A DNA stretch of 64,000 nt from TK10-74A sp965217625. Its GTDB lineage: Bacteria > Chloroflexota > Dehalococcoidia > Bin125. The DNA is taken from the NCBI GenBank assembly GCA_965217625.1, contig OZ244557.1, positions 1,488,001-1,552,000 of the forward strand. Reading direction: 5' to 3'. Made by a program: the position numbers and the translations under genes. The number at the start of each line of letters is the position of its first letter. Position 1 is the first letter of the stretch. Positions 1-8,492 of this stretch are shown here, piece by piece. The notes beneath the pieces are model-generated. The model worked only from the letters and a program-made list of their open reading frames with translations, did not search any database and had not been told where the DNA came from.

Positions 1-40
1 GGTGCCGACCCCTTGACGGCTGGAAGCTGCGCGGCGGCGG

Positions 41-1435
41 CTATCCGGCCGCATCCTCCTCGAGTTCCTCCGGCATGAGCACGAACTCGGGGTAGGCCTC
101 GATGCCCAACTCGCCGCTGTCCTGGCCCAAGCGTTCGACCTGCGGCGACACCCGCAGGCCCAGCGTCCGGTCGAGCGCCTGCCACAGCAACCAGGTGGTC
201 GTGAAGACGAACGCGCCGATGCTCACGACGCCGAGCAGCTGGATGTGGAAGCTCCCGCCCGCGGCGATGCACACCGCCAGCGTCCCCCAGATGCCGGCGC
301 AGAGGTGAGCGGGGATCGCGCCGACGACGTCGTCGAGCTTGACCACCTCCAGCAGCTTGATCGCGCTCGTGCAGATGATGCCGCCGATGGCGCCGATGAT
401 GATCGCCCAATAGGGGTCGACGATGTCCGGGCCGGCGGTGATCGAGACGAGCCCCGCGATCGCGCCGTTGAGGCTCGCGAAGAGGTCGACGCGGCCCAAA
501 AGCGGCCGCGAGACGGCGAGAGCGGCGATGACGCCGCCGGCCGCCGCCAGGTTCGTGTTGACGAGCACTTGGCTCATCGCGACGGCGTCGGCGGCGCTGC
601 CGATGGCGAGCTGTGATCCGCCGTTGAAGCCGAACCAGCCCAGCCAGAGGATGAAGACGCCCAGCGTCACCACGAGCACGTTGGAGGGGGGCGTCGCTCG
701 CACGCTACCGTCGCGGCGGAACTTGCCCAGCCGCGGCCCGACGACCATCACGCCCGCGAGGGCCGCCCAGCCGCCGGTGCCGTGCACGATGGTGGAGCCG
801 GCGAAGTCTTGGAAGTCCAGCTCGGCGAGCCAGCCGCCGCCCCACGTCCAGGCGCCGACGATCGGGTAGATGAGCGCCGTGAGCACCAGCGTGAAGAGCA
901 GGAACGACCACAGCTTCACGCGCTCGGCGATGGCGCCGGACACGATCGAGGCGGTGGTCGCGACGAAGACCATCTGGAAGAACCAGTCGGACATGGTGGC
1001 GTGGCCGGCGCTGATCACGCTCGCCGTCGTGTCGCGCGCGCCCGTCAGCAGGTCGATCTCGTCGGCCGACGGGCCGTAGAGGAGCTGCAGCGAGCCGATC
1101 ACGCTGCCGACGTCGACGTACATCAGGCCGTAGCCGACGACGAAGTAGGCGATCCCGGCGATCGCGTAGAGGCCGATGTTCTTCAGGCAGATCATCGAGG
1201 CGTTCTTGGTGCGGACCGCGCCCGACTCGAGCATGGTGAAGCCGGCGCACATCCACATGATCAGCGCGCCCCAGACGAGGAACATGAAGGTGTTGAGGAT
1301 GAACTGCGTCTCGTCGTCGGTCGCGGCGTGCGCGGTACCGGTCTTGGCGAGGAAGGCCCCGACCGTCAGCAGCACAATCGCGGCCACGAGGACGAGACGG
1401 CGGCGATGCGCGAGTCGCATTGTCAGGCTCCGCAC
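41..1435 (-). CDS. amt: Ammonium transporter (Amt family)
   Basis: 464-aa inner-membrane channel that moves ammonium/ammonia into the cell for nitrogen assimilation. After a basic N-terminus and a signal-like hydrophobic stretch (about residues 13-37, ending AHA) come the Amt landmarks: FMLESGAVRTKN near residue 65, STIVHGTGGW (first pore His) near 215 and GAIPAHLCAGIWGT (second pore His) near 385, with about eleven hydrophobic helices and a short acidic tail. Length is typical of the family. The GTG start at 1435 has GGGAG about 7 nt upstream; an in-frame ATG at 1420 is an alternative. No glnK/PII gene is adjacent, unlike many amt loci, but the downstream side lies outside the window. Family assignment is secure; regulation is not visible. 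Confidence 0.95.
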   Translation of the reverse strand: MRSLTMRLAHRRRLVLVAAIVLLTVGAFLAKTGTAHAATDDETQFILNTFMFLVWGALIMWMCAGFTMLESGAVRTKNASMICLKNIGLYAIAGIAYFVVGYGLMYVDVGSVIGSLQLLYGPSADEIDLLTGARDTTASVISAGHATMSDWFFQMVFVATTASIVSGAIAERVKLWSFLLFTLVLTALIYPIVGAWTWGGGWLAELDFQDFAGSTIVHGTGGWAALAGVMVVGPRLGKFRRDGSVRATPPSNVLVVTLGVFILWLGWFGFNGGSQLAIGSAADAVAMSQVLVNTNLAAAGGVIAALAVSRPLLGRVDLFASLNGAIAGLVSITAGPDIVDPYWAIIIGAIGGIICTSAIKLLEVVKLDDVVGAIPAHLCAGIWGTLAVCIAAGGSFHIQLLGVVSIGAFVFTTTWLLWQALDRTLGLRVSPQVERLGQDSGELGIEAYPEFVLMPEELEEDAAG

Positions 1436-1734
1436 GGGCTCACTCCCGTCTCCACGTCGCGCCGCCGGGCCGCGGGGGACGTCCGATCACTCCGTCTCAT
1501 AGTCCCGCGCCGGGCGTTTGTCCAGCCGAGTCTCAGTCCGGGGCGGATCAGCCGGGTGCGTGCTGGCGCGCGCCGGGGAGGATCGGACAGCGGCCGGTTA
1601 CGCCCGGGCCGACGTGACCAAGCTGGTAGCCTCGCCGCCAGGGCGTCGCGTCGCTGCGGCATGTACCGGCGCCGTATGTCGCCACGGCCAGCGGCGCTAA
1701 GGGCTGGGCGGCGGGGCGTAGCGGGGAGTGGTCC
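1436..1734. other. Divergent intergenic region amt / LRR protein
   Basis: This stretch separates two divergently transcribed genes and must hold both promoters. I see no convincing -35/-10 pair, palindromic operator or riboswitch-like structure; short reading frames here have no recognisable product. Confidence 0.4.
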
Positions 1735-4713
1735 GTGGGTAGACGGGCCGTTGTGTTCGTCTTGGTTTTGCTGCTGGGCGGCCTGGCGGCGGCGATCATC
1801 CTCGCGTCCGGGGACACGCCAGGGGAACCAGCGGAGGCTCCCGGGCCCTCGGCGGCCGCCGCGGATGCGGAGGCGTCGCCCGAGGCCGAGCCCGCCGCCG
1901 CGGAGGCGGAGCCGCCGCCCGAGGCTGAGCCCGCCGACGCCGAACCGGAGCCGCCGCCCGAGGCCGAGCCGACCGCCGCAGAGCCGGAGCCGCCGCCCGA
2001 GCCCACCGCCGCCGAGGCCGAGCCGCCACCCGAGCCCGAGCCCGCCGCCGAGGCCGAGCCGACCGCCGCGGAGCCGGAGATACCGCCCGAGTCCGAGCCG
2101 GCCGCCGCGGAGGCCGAGGCACCGCCCGAGCCCGAGCCGGCCGCCGCAGAGTCGGAGACGCCGCCGGAGCCCGAGCCGGCCGCCGCGGAACCGGAGGCGC
2201 CGCCCGCGCCCGAGCCGGCCGCCGCGGAGCCGGAGACGCCGCCCGCGCCCGAGCCGGCCGCCGCGGAACCGGAACTGCCGCCGCGATGCGACAGCGGGAC
2301 GGCGGTTCCCAGCCCCGAGGACAACCCCGGACTCGTCGCCGACTGCGCCATCCTGCTCGAAGCGGAAGCGCAGCTCGCCGGCCGCGCCACGCTCAACTGG
2401 GACGCCGGCACGCCAATCAGCGAGTGGGACGGTGTCACGGTGGGCGGGACGCCGGAGCGCGTGCAGCGGCTGCGCTTGGCTTCGCGTGAGCTCACCGGCA
2501 GCCTGCCGCCAACACTCGGCGGTTTATCGGGTCTGCTGGTCCTGGAACTCCGCGGCAACCAGTTAAGCGGCCCGATACCGGCGGAACTGGGAACACTGGC
2601 TGAACTCCAAGAACTGAGCCTGAGCCGCAATCAGTTCAACGGTGCGATTCCGGCGGAGGTTGGCTCCCTGCGCTCCCTGGAGGCCCTGCGCCTGGAAGAC
2701 AACCAGCTCAGCGGTGCGATTCCGGCGGAGTTGGGATCCCTTGCGAACCTTCGGCGACTGCTTCTCGAAAACAACCAATTGAGCGGCCCGATCCCGAGCG
2801 AGTTGGGGCGTCTGGAAGGCCTGCGGCTACTGCACCTGTACAACAACCAGTTGAGCGGCCCCATCCCGAGCGAACTGGGGCGCCTGCGAGGCCTGCAGGT
2901 ACTGCACCTGCACAACAACCAGTTGAGCGGGCCGATCCCGAGCGAATTGGGGTGGGTGCGCAGCCTGCTGTCCCTGCGACTGCAGGGCAACCAACTGAGC
3001 GGAGCAATCCCGCCGATGCTTGGGGTGCTGCGGCGCCTTCAGCGCTTGGATCTGCGCGATAACCAGTTGAGCGGCGACGTCCCCCAGTGGCTGCAACGCC
3101 TGCCAGCCCTCGTCGAGGTGTATCTGGCCGGCAACGCCGGTCTGACGGGCTGCGTCGTGACGCTGCCGCTACGGGTGACGCGTAGCGATCTCCGCGATCT
3201 CGGCCTGCCAACGTGCGAGTCGGCCCCACCCACGACGACGGCAGCAGCATCGTCGCCCTCTACCTCCCGGCCGGCGTTGCCGCCCGGTCCCTCGCCGTCA
3301 CTCCCGCCGGGCCCCCCGGGAACGCCGCCGATCACGCTTGCTGTCTGGATATCCGACGAGGAGTCGGCGATCATCCAGGAAGTGGTCGCCGACGTGTTCG
3401 CGTACTTCACGCCGCGGCTGGGGCCGCCGCCCGATGACTACCGGTTCGTTGTCAGATCAATCTCGTTCCCCTGCTTGACGAGCTTATACAACGGCGGCGT
3501 GAACGAGATCTACGTGCCCTGCCGGCAACTGGAAGCGCTACTCCGATTCGACCTGCCGCGCAGCTATGCAGAACAAATACTGCATCGGAACGTCTACCGT
3601 AACCCTTGCGACTACCCCGACCCGGCGTGGCTGGTGCTCGGCGCTCCGTACTACGTGGCACGGCGGTATGCCGACGCACGTGGGCTACTCGCCTACGAGG
3701 AGTCCCGGAAACCCATAGTCGCCCTGGCGCGCGCGACGCGACTCGCACTCGATGATCCCGATCTGCACAAACCGGGTACGTGTGGGAACTACCCACCGCA
3801 CTACGAGTTCTACATCGAGATGGTGAGAATGCTGGGAGTGCTCGCCGTCGAGCGGTTGGTCGAGCGCAGCGGGGACGAGGCGCTCGGCGAGTACTTCACG
3901 CTCAGCAAGACGACGGCGTGGCGGGACGCCTTCGCGGCCGCCTTCGGCCTGTCCGTCGAGGACTTCTACCGGGAGTTCGCGGAATACCGGCGCTCGGTAA
4001 CGCCGGCGGGGCTGGCGGAGGCGGACGCCACGCCCGAGTTGCACGTGGTCATGAACGTGGCGGATCCGAGCGTGGAGGGCGCGCAGGAGGTGTGGGCGGA
4101 GTGGGAGGCCGTGCGGCGCTTCTACCTGGACCGCTTCGGCCTGGAGGTCGACGCGGCCATCGCCTACGCGGACCTCACGCCCACATTGTACCGCGACCTG
4201 CTCGGGTGGTGGGACGTGACGTCACAGTGCGCCATCGTGCTGCGCCCCGGCGTCGCGATGTATCTGAAGAAGGACTGCGGGGGGCGCGACGTGAATCTCG
4301 CGCACGAGTACTTCCACCTGCTACAGCGCGAACTGGGTGATGGCGGTGGGCACCATTGGATGATCGAGGGCTCCGCCATCCACATGCAGGAACAGTTCGT
4401 GCTCGACCAGTGGGGCTTCTCGGCCGAGGAGCGGAGGCCGAACAATGTGCGCCTCGCCGCCTCATACATACAATCGGTCAGCCGTGGGGTACCCGACGCC
4501 AGCTTTGCCGAAACCGCTCTAGAGTACGGTCCGCACTACGTCGGATTCCTGGCCGTGGAGTGGCTGGTGGAGCGCGCGGGAGAGGAAGCGATCCTTGAGT
4601 ACTTCCAAGGGCGATCGTTCTCCAATCTGTTCGGCTTGACCGAGGAGGAGTTCTACGCGGAATTCGGCCCCTATCTGCGCGCGCTCCTGGAGGAGCACGC
4701 CTCGGGTCGGTGA
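1735..4713 (+). CDS. Secreted/anchored LRR protein with two gluzincin-like domains
   Basis: 992 aa, GTG start. Order: N-terminal membrane helix (about 5-25); a Pro/Ala/Glu linker of repeated EPEPPPEAEP-type units (about 30-182); a capping segment starting at Cys183; about ten plant-type leucine-rich repeats (about 248-470, consensus NQLSGPIPxELGxLxxL); a Thr/Ser/Pro linker (about 500-535); then two homologous copies of a peptidase-MA-like domain (about 536-758 and 767-990). The second copy has a zinc-protease motif HEYFH (His857, Glu858, His861) with a following WMIEG that could supply the third ligand. In the first copy the aligned site reads AEQIL, so both His are lost. Both copies end in the same pattern (VERLVERSGDEAL and VEWLVERAGEEAI, then FGLxxExFYxEF). 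Probably a surface protein that binds through the LRRs and cleaves protein or peptide; the substrate is unknown. Confidence 0.8.
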   Translation: MGRRAVVFVLVLLLGGLAAAIILASGDTPGEPAEAPGPSAAAADAEASPEAEPAAAEAEPPPEAEPADAEPEPPPEAEPTAAEPEPPPEPTAAEAEPPPEPEPAAEAEPTAAEPEIPPESEPAAAEAEAPPEPEPAAAESETPPEPEPAAAEPEAPPAPEPAAAEPETPPAPEPAAAEPELPPRCDSGTAVPSPEDNPGLVADCAILLEAEAQLAGRATLNWDAGTPISEWDGVTVGGTPERVQRLRLASRELTGSLPPTLGGLSGLLVLELRGNQLSGPIPAELGTLAELQELSLSRNQFNGAIPAEVGSLRSLEALRLEDNQLSGAIPAELGSLANLRRLLLENNQLSGPIPSELGRLEGLRLLHLYNNQLSGPIPSELGRLRGLQVLHLHNNQLSGPIPSELGWVRSLLSLRLQGNQLSGAIPPMLGVLRRLQRLDLRDNQLSGDVPQWLQRLPALVEVYLAGNAGLTGCVVTLPLRVTRSDLRDLGLPTCESAPPTTTAAASSPSTSRPALPPGPSPSLPPGPPGTPPITLAVWISDEESAIIQEVVADVFAYFTPRLGPPPDDYRFVVRSISFPCLTSLYNGGVNEIYVPCRQLEALLRFDLPRSYAEQILHRNVYRNPCDYPDPAWLVLGAPYYVARRYADARGLLAYEESRKPIVALARATRLALDDPDLHKPGTCGNYPPHYEFYIEMVRMLGVLAVERLVERSGDEALGEYFTLSKTTAWRDAFAAAFGLSVEDFYREFAEYRRSVTPAGLAEADATPELHVVMNVADPSVEGAQEVWAEWEAVRRFYLDRFGLEVDAAIAYADLTPTLYRDLLGWWDVTSQCAIVLRPGVAMYLKKDCGGRDVNLAHEYFHLLQRELGDGGGHHWMIEGSAIHMQEQFVLDQWGFSAEERRPNNVRLAASYIQSVSRGVPDASFAETALEYGPHYVGFLAVEWLVERAGEEAILEYFQGRSFSNLFGLTEEEFYAEFGPYLRALLEEHASGR

Positions 4714-4804
4714 GCCGGCAGGCGCTCCCCTTGGCAGCGACGCGACGCTGCGACTACCCTCCCGGCATCATCCATCCGTTGTTCGCAGGGAATCGGGGGG
4801 CGTC

Positions 4805-5221
4805 ATGCGCAATCAATCCATCATCATGCGGCTGCTATCGGTCTACCTGATGGGGTTGGCCGCCGTCGTCGCGGTGTACTTCATCCTCTCGCCGGTGATC
4901 CACGGCGACGCGACGGAGTTCCCCGTCTGGGAAGTGCTCAACTACTTCATGGCCGTCGCGGTCGTCATCGCCGTGGGGGCGAGCGCGCTGCACAAGCTCG
5001 ACATGGAGAGCGACGTCCGATCGACGGACGCCGTGCGGTACTTCCGCATGAGCGGGGCGTTCTACGGCGCGGCGCTGCTGGCGCTGTGGTTCTTCTGGCG
5101 CTGGTTCACGCAGTTGAACGGTGGGGACGGGTCCGATGTCTCCTGGGCGATCATTGACCCGCTCTTCGCGATCGTGACCGCGGCCGTCGGCCGGCACGTG
5201 TGGCAGGGCGCCGAGGGCTAG
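4805..5221 (+). CDS. Small four-helix membrane protein, unknown function
   Basis: 138 aa with four hydrophobic segments (about 8-28, 38-57, 77-100, 112-132), so probably an integral inner-membrane protein. No catalytic or cofactor motif is visible and I do not recognise the family, although small four-helix proteins of this sort are common in marine bacteria. It starts at ATG 4805 after a G-rich stretch, 91 nt downstream of the LRR gene on the same strand. It converges on the carboxyltransferase gene, with a possible bidirectional terminator between them. Role unknown. Confidence 0.65.
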   Translation: MRNQSIIMRLLSVYLMGLAAVVAVYFILSPVIHGDATEFPVWEVLNYFMAVAVVIAVGASALHKLDMESDVRSTDAVRYFRMSGAFYGAALLALWFFWRWFTQLNGGDGSDVSWAIIDPLFAIVTAAVGRHVWQGAEG

Positions 5222-5226
5222 CCGGC

Positions 5227-5244
5227 CGGACCGCCCCCGGTCCG
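5227..5244. terminator. Candidate bidirectional terminator hairpin
   Basis: Perfect inverted repeat CGGACCG / CGGTCCG with a 4-nt C loop, lying between the stop codons of two convergent genes. There is no clear U-tract, so it may act only as an mRNA-stabilising or Rho-assisted structure. Confidence 0.4.
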
Positions 5245-5257
5245 CCGCGCAGGGCGG

Positions 5258-6640
5258 CTACTTCAGGCGCGTGAGGATGCGGCCCTGGTGGTCGGCGTGC
5301 GGCGGCGGATACGTGCGCATCTGCGCGGTCCAGCGCAGGACGCGGCCGACGTGGTCGCGGGTCTCCGTGGGCAGCATCACGTCGTCGATGACGCCCTCGG
5401 CAGCGGCGGCGAAGGGGCCGCGGCCATCGTCGGCGGTCGCGGCATGGGTCGTATAGGCGGGGACGGGGCCGGTCGCGACGTCGGCCTGCGCCCACGCTCC
5501 GACGTAGTGCCGCCCCAGCTCCTCGCCGCCCAGGAGCCAGTCGCCGAAGACGTAGCCGCGCGAGACGATCAGCGACAGCAGAGGCGCGTCCGCCTCGCGC
5601 AAGTGGTTGCCGGCCGTGGCGATATCGCGCAGCGTCTCGGGGTCGGCGAGGGCGGCCGGGTCGTAGGCCGCGCCGTGCTGAATCAGCAGGATGGGGATGC
5701 GGAACCGGCGCCGCAGCCGCGCGATGTGCAGCAGCGGCGTGACGTGCGCGCGCGTCAGGCCCAGCCCCGGCCCCGCCGCCGCGTAGGCGGTCAGGATCCC
5801 GTCGATGACGCCGAGCCCGGTCGCGAACGTGCCGTCGGAGGCGGCGTGGATGGGGAAGTGGCTGCCCTCGTCGAGGAGGCCGGCGAGCAGGTCCGCGACG
5901 CTCAGGGTGGCGGGATCGACGTCGTCGGCGAAGCGACCTCTCGGCGGGGCGGCGTCGCGGCGCAGATCATCCTCGCCGTCGTGGGGCAGGAGGGCGAGGC
6001 AGCGGCGCGCGGCCGCGATCGCGGCCGCATCGTCGGCGACGGCGATGTCGGCGATGGCGCGGGTCGCGTCGGAGGCGGCACCGCCGGCGATCGTGAGATC
6101 CGCGGCGGCCAGCAGGCCGGTGTCGGCCCCCTCAAGACCGCCCAGGACGACCGCGATCAGCGGTGCCTGGCGATCATCGAGGCGCAACTCCGGGACCACG
6201 GACGCGCGGTCGGACGCGCCGCGGCGGAGCAGGCCTTCGGCCGCGTCGGGGAACTGCGCGGGCAGGGCGGCGTCGGCGAGGTAGGCGATGGCGACGCCGC
6301 CGGCGAGGCTCTGCTGGACGATGCGCACGCGCTTGTTCGTGCCCACTTGGCCGTCGCTGCGGGCCATGATCACGGGGTCGTCGGCGATGACGCCGACGAG
6401 GCGGCCGCCGACATCGGCGAAGCCCGCGACCACGCCGTCGCCGGGGGTGGCGTCCTCGATCGCCGGGAGCTGGCTGCGGGTCAGCGCGCCGATCTCGAAC
6501 AGGCTGCCCGGGTCGATCAGCTGCTCGACGCGGCGGCGCGGCGTGAGCGCGCCCGGGGCGGGGGTGCGCGCCGCCTCGTAGGCGGCGAGGTCGCGCTTCT
6601 CGGCGTGCGCGCGGGCGATGCGGTCGGCGGTACCTGCCAT
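5258..6640 (-). CDS. Divergent acyl-CoA carboxylase carboxyltransferase-like protein
   Basis: 460 aa, crotonase-fold carboxyltransferase family. The N-terminal half keeps the usual opening (TPRRRVEQLIDPGSLFEIG near 35; GDGVVAGFADVGGRLVGVIADD near 68) and the C-terminal half keeps RRRFRIPILLIQHGAAYDP and GVIDDVMLPTETRDHVGRVL. However, the Gly-rich oxyanion/CoA loops seen in its neighbour are poorly kept and the centre is an Ala/Asp-rich spacer. It lies 20 nt downstream of a second, better preserved carboxyltransferase gene on the same strand, which suggests a two-gene operon and a heteromeric enzyme. No biotin carboxylase or biotin carrier is nearby. It may be a structural partner subunit that has lost catalysis, or act on an unusual acyl-CoA. 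Family confident, activity not. Confidence 0.75.
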   Translation of the reverse strand: MAGTADRIARAHAEKRDLAAYEAARTPAPGALTPRRRVEQLIDPGSLFEIGALTRSQLPAIEDATPGDGVVAGFADVGGRLVGVIADDPVIMARSDGQVGTNKRVRIVQQSLAGGVAIAYLADAALPAQFPDAAEGLLRRGASDRASVVPELRLDDRQAPLIAVVLGGLEGADTGLLAAADLTIAGGAASDATRAIADIAVADDAAAIAAARRCLALLPHDGEDDLRRDAAPPRGRFADDVDPATLSVADLLAGLLDEGSHFPIHAASDGTFATGLGVIDGILTAYAAAGPGLGLTRAHVTPLLHIARLRRRFRIPILLIQHGAAYDPAALADPETLRDIATAGNHLREADAPLLSLIVSRGYVFGDWLLGGEELGRHYVGAWAQADVATGPVPAYTTHAATADDGRGPFAAAAEGVIDDVMLPTETRDHVGRVLRWTAQMRTYPPPHADHQGRILTRLK

Positions 6641-6660
6641 GGCGGGGGTCCGTTCTGCTG

Positions 6661-8181
6661 CTAGCGATAGGGCCGCATGCGGCGGCGGCAGATCTCGAGC
6701 ACGCGGGCCAGCACGGGCCGGGTGTCGGCGGGGTCGATGACGTCGTCGAGGTAGCCGAGCCGGGCGCCGATCCAGGGCTCGCCCCGCTCGCGGAACGTTT
6801 CGGCGCGCTCCTCCAGGTAGGCCTGCGGATCGGGCGCGGCCTCCATCTCGCGCCGGAACGCGACGCGCACGCCGGGCTCAGGCCCCATGAACATGATCTG
6901 CGAGGTCGGCCAGGCGATGGTGTGCCACTCGTAGTCGGAGGCGCTCATGCCGGGATAGGCGTAGCCGTAGCCCTTGCGCAGCGAGATCGCGATCTTCGGC
7001 ACGGGCACGCGGATGCGGCGAATCGCCATGTCGTAGATCACCGTGAGCAGCCGGTGGTGCTCCTGCTCGACGTTGGGGATCACGCCGGGCACGTCGACGA
7101 AGCTGAGCAGGGGCAGGCGGAAAGCGTCGCAGGCGCGCAGCATGCGGTCGATCTTGTTGATCGCGGGCACGTCGAGCGAGCCGGCCTTGCGGGCAGGCTG
7201 ATTGGCGATGATCGCGACGGCGTGTCCGTCGAGCCGGGCCAGGCCGGCGACCAGGTTCGAGGCGTAGTCGGGCGTCCACTCCATGAAGCTGTCGCGGTCG
7301 ACGACGAGGCGGATGATCTTGCGCACGTCGTAGGCGCGGTTGAGGCGGTCGGGGATGATGTCGCGGAGGATGGGCTCGCGGCGATCGACGGGGTCCCCGC
7401 AGCGCACGACGGGCGGCGGCTCCCAGGCGTTGCCGGGCACATAAGAGAAGGTGCGCCGCAGCAGCGCGATGGCGGCGGCATCGTCGGGGACGACGGCGTC
7501 GATCTGGCCCGTCACGCGCCCCTGGATCTCGGCGCCGCCGATGTCGAAGGGGGAGACGAACTCGCCGCTGGCCTCCTGCACGACCGGCGGGCTGGCGATG
7601 GAGAGGTTGGAGTTCTGCGTCATGATGCAGAAGTCGGCGTCGGCGGCGTCCCAGGGGGCGTAGTAGTTGCCCATCACGGCGGCGAAGTGGGCCCAGCGGT
7701 TGGGGAAGGCGAGGCGCTCACCGAGCTCACCGCCGGGCACGCCGGCGAAGCGCGAGGAGAGGACGTCGGTGATGCGGCCGCCGCCGCCCTGGATCAGCGC
7801 AAACAGCGGCAGGCCCGCTTGCTCGCAGACCCGGTGGATGCGGGTCTTCTTGCGCATGTTGCCGCCGCCCAGGGAGCCGCCCTTCACCGTCGCGTCCGAG
7901 GCGTAGTAGCCGACGGGGCGGCCGTCGATCTCGCCGAAGCCGGTCAGCAGGCCGTTGCCCAGCGTGCGCGCCTCCTCCCCCGGGACGCCGGACGTGAGGA
8001 AGGAGCCCAGCGGCAACTCGCTGCCGGGGTCGAGCAGCAGGTCGATCCGTTCCCGCGCGGTGAGCAGCCCGCGCGCGTGCTGTCGCGCGACGCGCTGCGG
8101 CCCGCCGAGGCCGCGGGCGCTCTCGCGCAGCGCGCGCAGATACGCGACGGCGTCGGCGGGGGCGTCGGTGGGTGCAGTCAT
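6661..8181 (-). CDS. Acyl-CoA carboxylase carboxyltransferase subunit
   Basis: 506 aa, close to the usual 510-540 aa of propionyl/acetyl-CoA carboxylase beta chains. Visible landmarks: RERIDLLLDPGSELPLG near the N-terminus, the acyl-CoA-binding loop QGGGGRITDV, the second-half segment LPLLSFVDVPGVIPNVEQEH, and KIAISLRKGYGYAYPGMSASDYEW, followed by the C-terminal DDVIDPADTRPVLARVLE typical of the family. The ATG at 8181 follows a strong GGGAGG Shine-Dalgarno with 4-nt spacing, so a longer upstream reading is unlikely. It is probably co-transcribed with the degenerate carboxyltransferase gene 20 nt downstream. It would transfer carboxylate from biotin to an acyl-CoA; the substrate cannot be told from sequence. 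Confidence 0.85.
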   Translation of the reverse strand: MTAPTDAPADAVAYLRALRESARGLGGPQRVARQHARGLLTARERIDLLLDPGSELPLGSFLTSGVPGEEARTLGNGLLTGFGEIDGRPVGYYASDATVKGGSLGGGNMRKKTRIHRVCEQAGLPLFALIQGGGGRITDVLSSRFAGVPGGELGERLAFPNRWAHFAAVMGNYYAPWDAADADFCIMTQNSNLSIASPPVVQEASGEFVSPFDIGGAEIQGRVTGQIDAVVPDDAAAIALLRRTFSYVPGNAWEPPPVVRCGDPVDRREPILRDIIPDRLNRAYDVRKIIRLVVDRDSFMEWTPDYASNLVAGLARLDGHAVAIIANQPARKAGSLDVPAINKIDRMLRACDAFRLPLLSFVDVPGVIPNVEQEHHRLLTVIYDMAIRRIRVPVPKIAISLRKGYGYAYPGMSASDYEWHTIAWPTSQIMFMGPEPGVRVAFRREMEAAPDPQAYLEERAETFRERGEPWIGARLGYLDDVIDPADTRPVLARVLEICRRRMRPYR

Positions 8182-8261
8182 CGGACCTCCCGGCTGGCGA
8201 AGGGTCGCCGTGGCGCAGGATAGCCGCAACCGGCGTCGTGGGGGGGCGCAACCTCAACTGG

Positions 8262-8492
8262 CTATGGGTCGAAGCCAATCTCGCTGAGGAAGTCGGCGAG
8301 GCTCCATGCCGCGAGGCCGAGACGCTGACAGGCTGTCGTCATTGCGATCTTGATCGGCAGCCGGTCGATACGATCTTCGGTCACGACGCGGACCAACCGA
8401 CCGGACTGCTGGAACTCCATGCCCTGCGCCGATATATCGAAGACGGCGATCCGATCGAGATCGCGGCGGAGAATGTCCCCGCCGGCGCTCAT
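8262..8492 (-). CDS. 76-aa protein coupled to XRE-ImmA gene (possible toxin-like partner)
   Basis: Starts at ATG 8492 in a 4-nt ATGA overlap with the stop codon of the XRE/ImmA gene, so translation is probably coupled. The last 40 residues (VVTEDRIDRLPIKIAM then TTACQRLGLAAWSLADFLSEIGF) recall the C-terminal end of PIN-like DUF4411 proteins, the usual partners of XRE-ImmA genes. A complete member would be about twice as long and the acidic PIN active-site residues are not evident. It could therefore be a C-terminal remnant, a minimal new partner, or unrelated. The DUF4411 likeness is from memory of the family pattern, not from a search. Confidence 0.55.
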   Translation of the reverse strand: MSAGGDILRRDLDRIAVFDISAQGMEFQQSGRLVRVVTEDRIDRLPIKIAMTTACQRLGLAAWSLADFLSEIGFDP

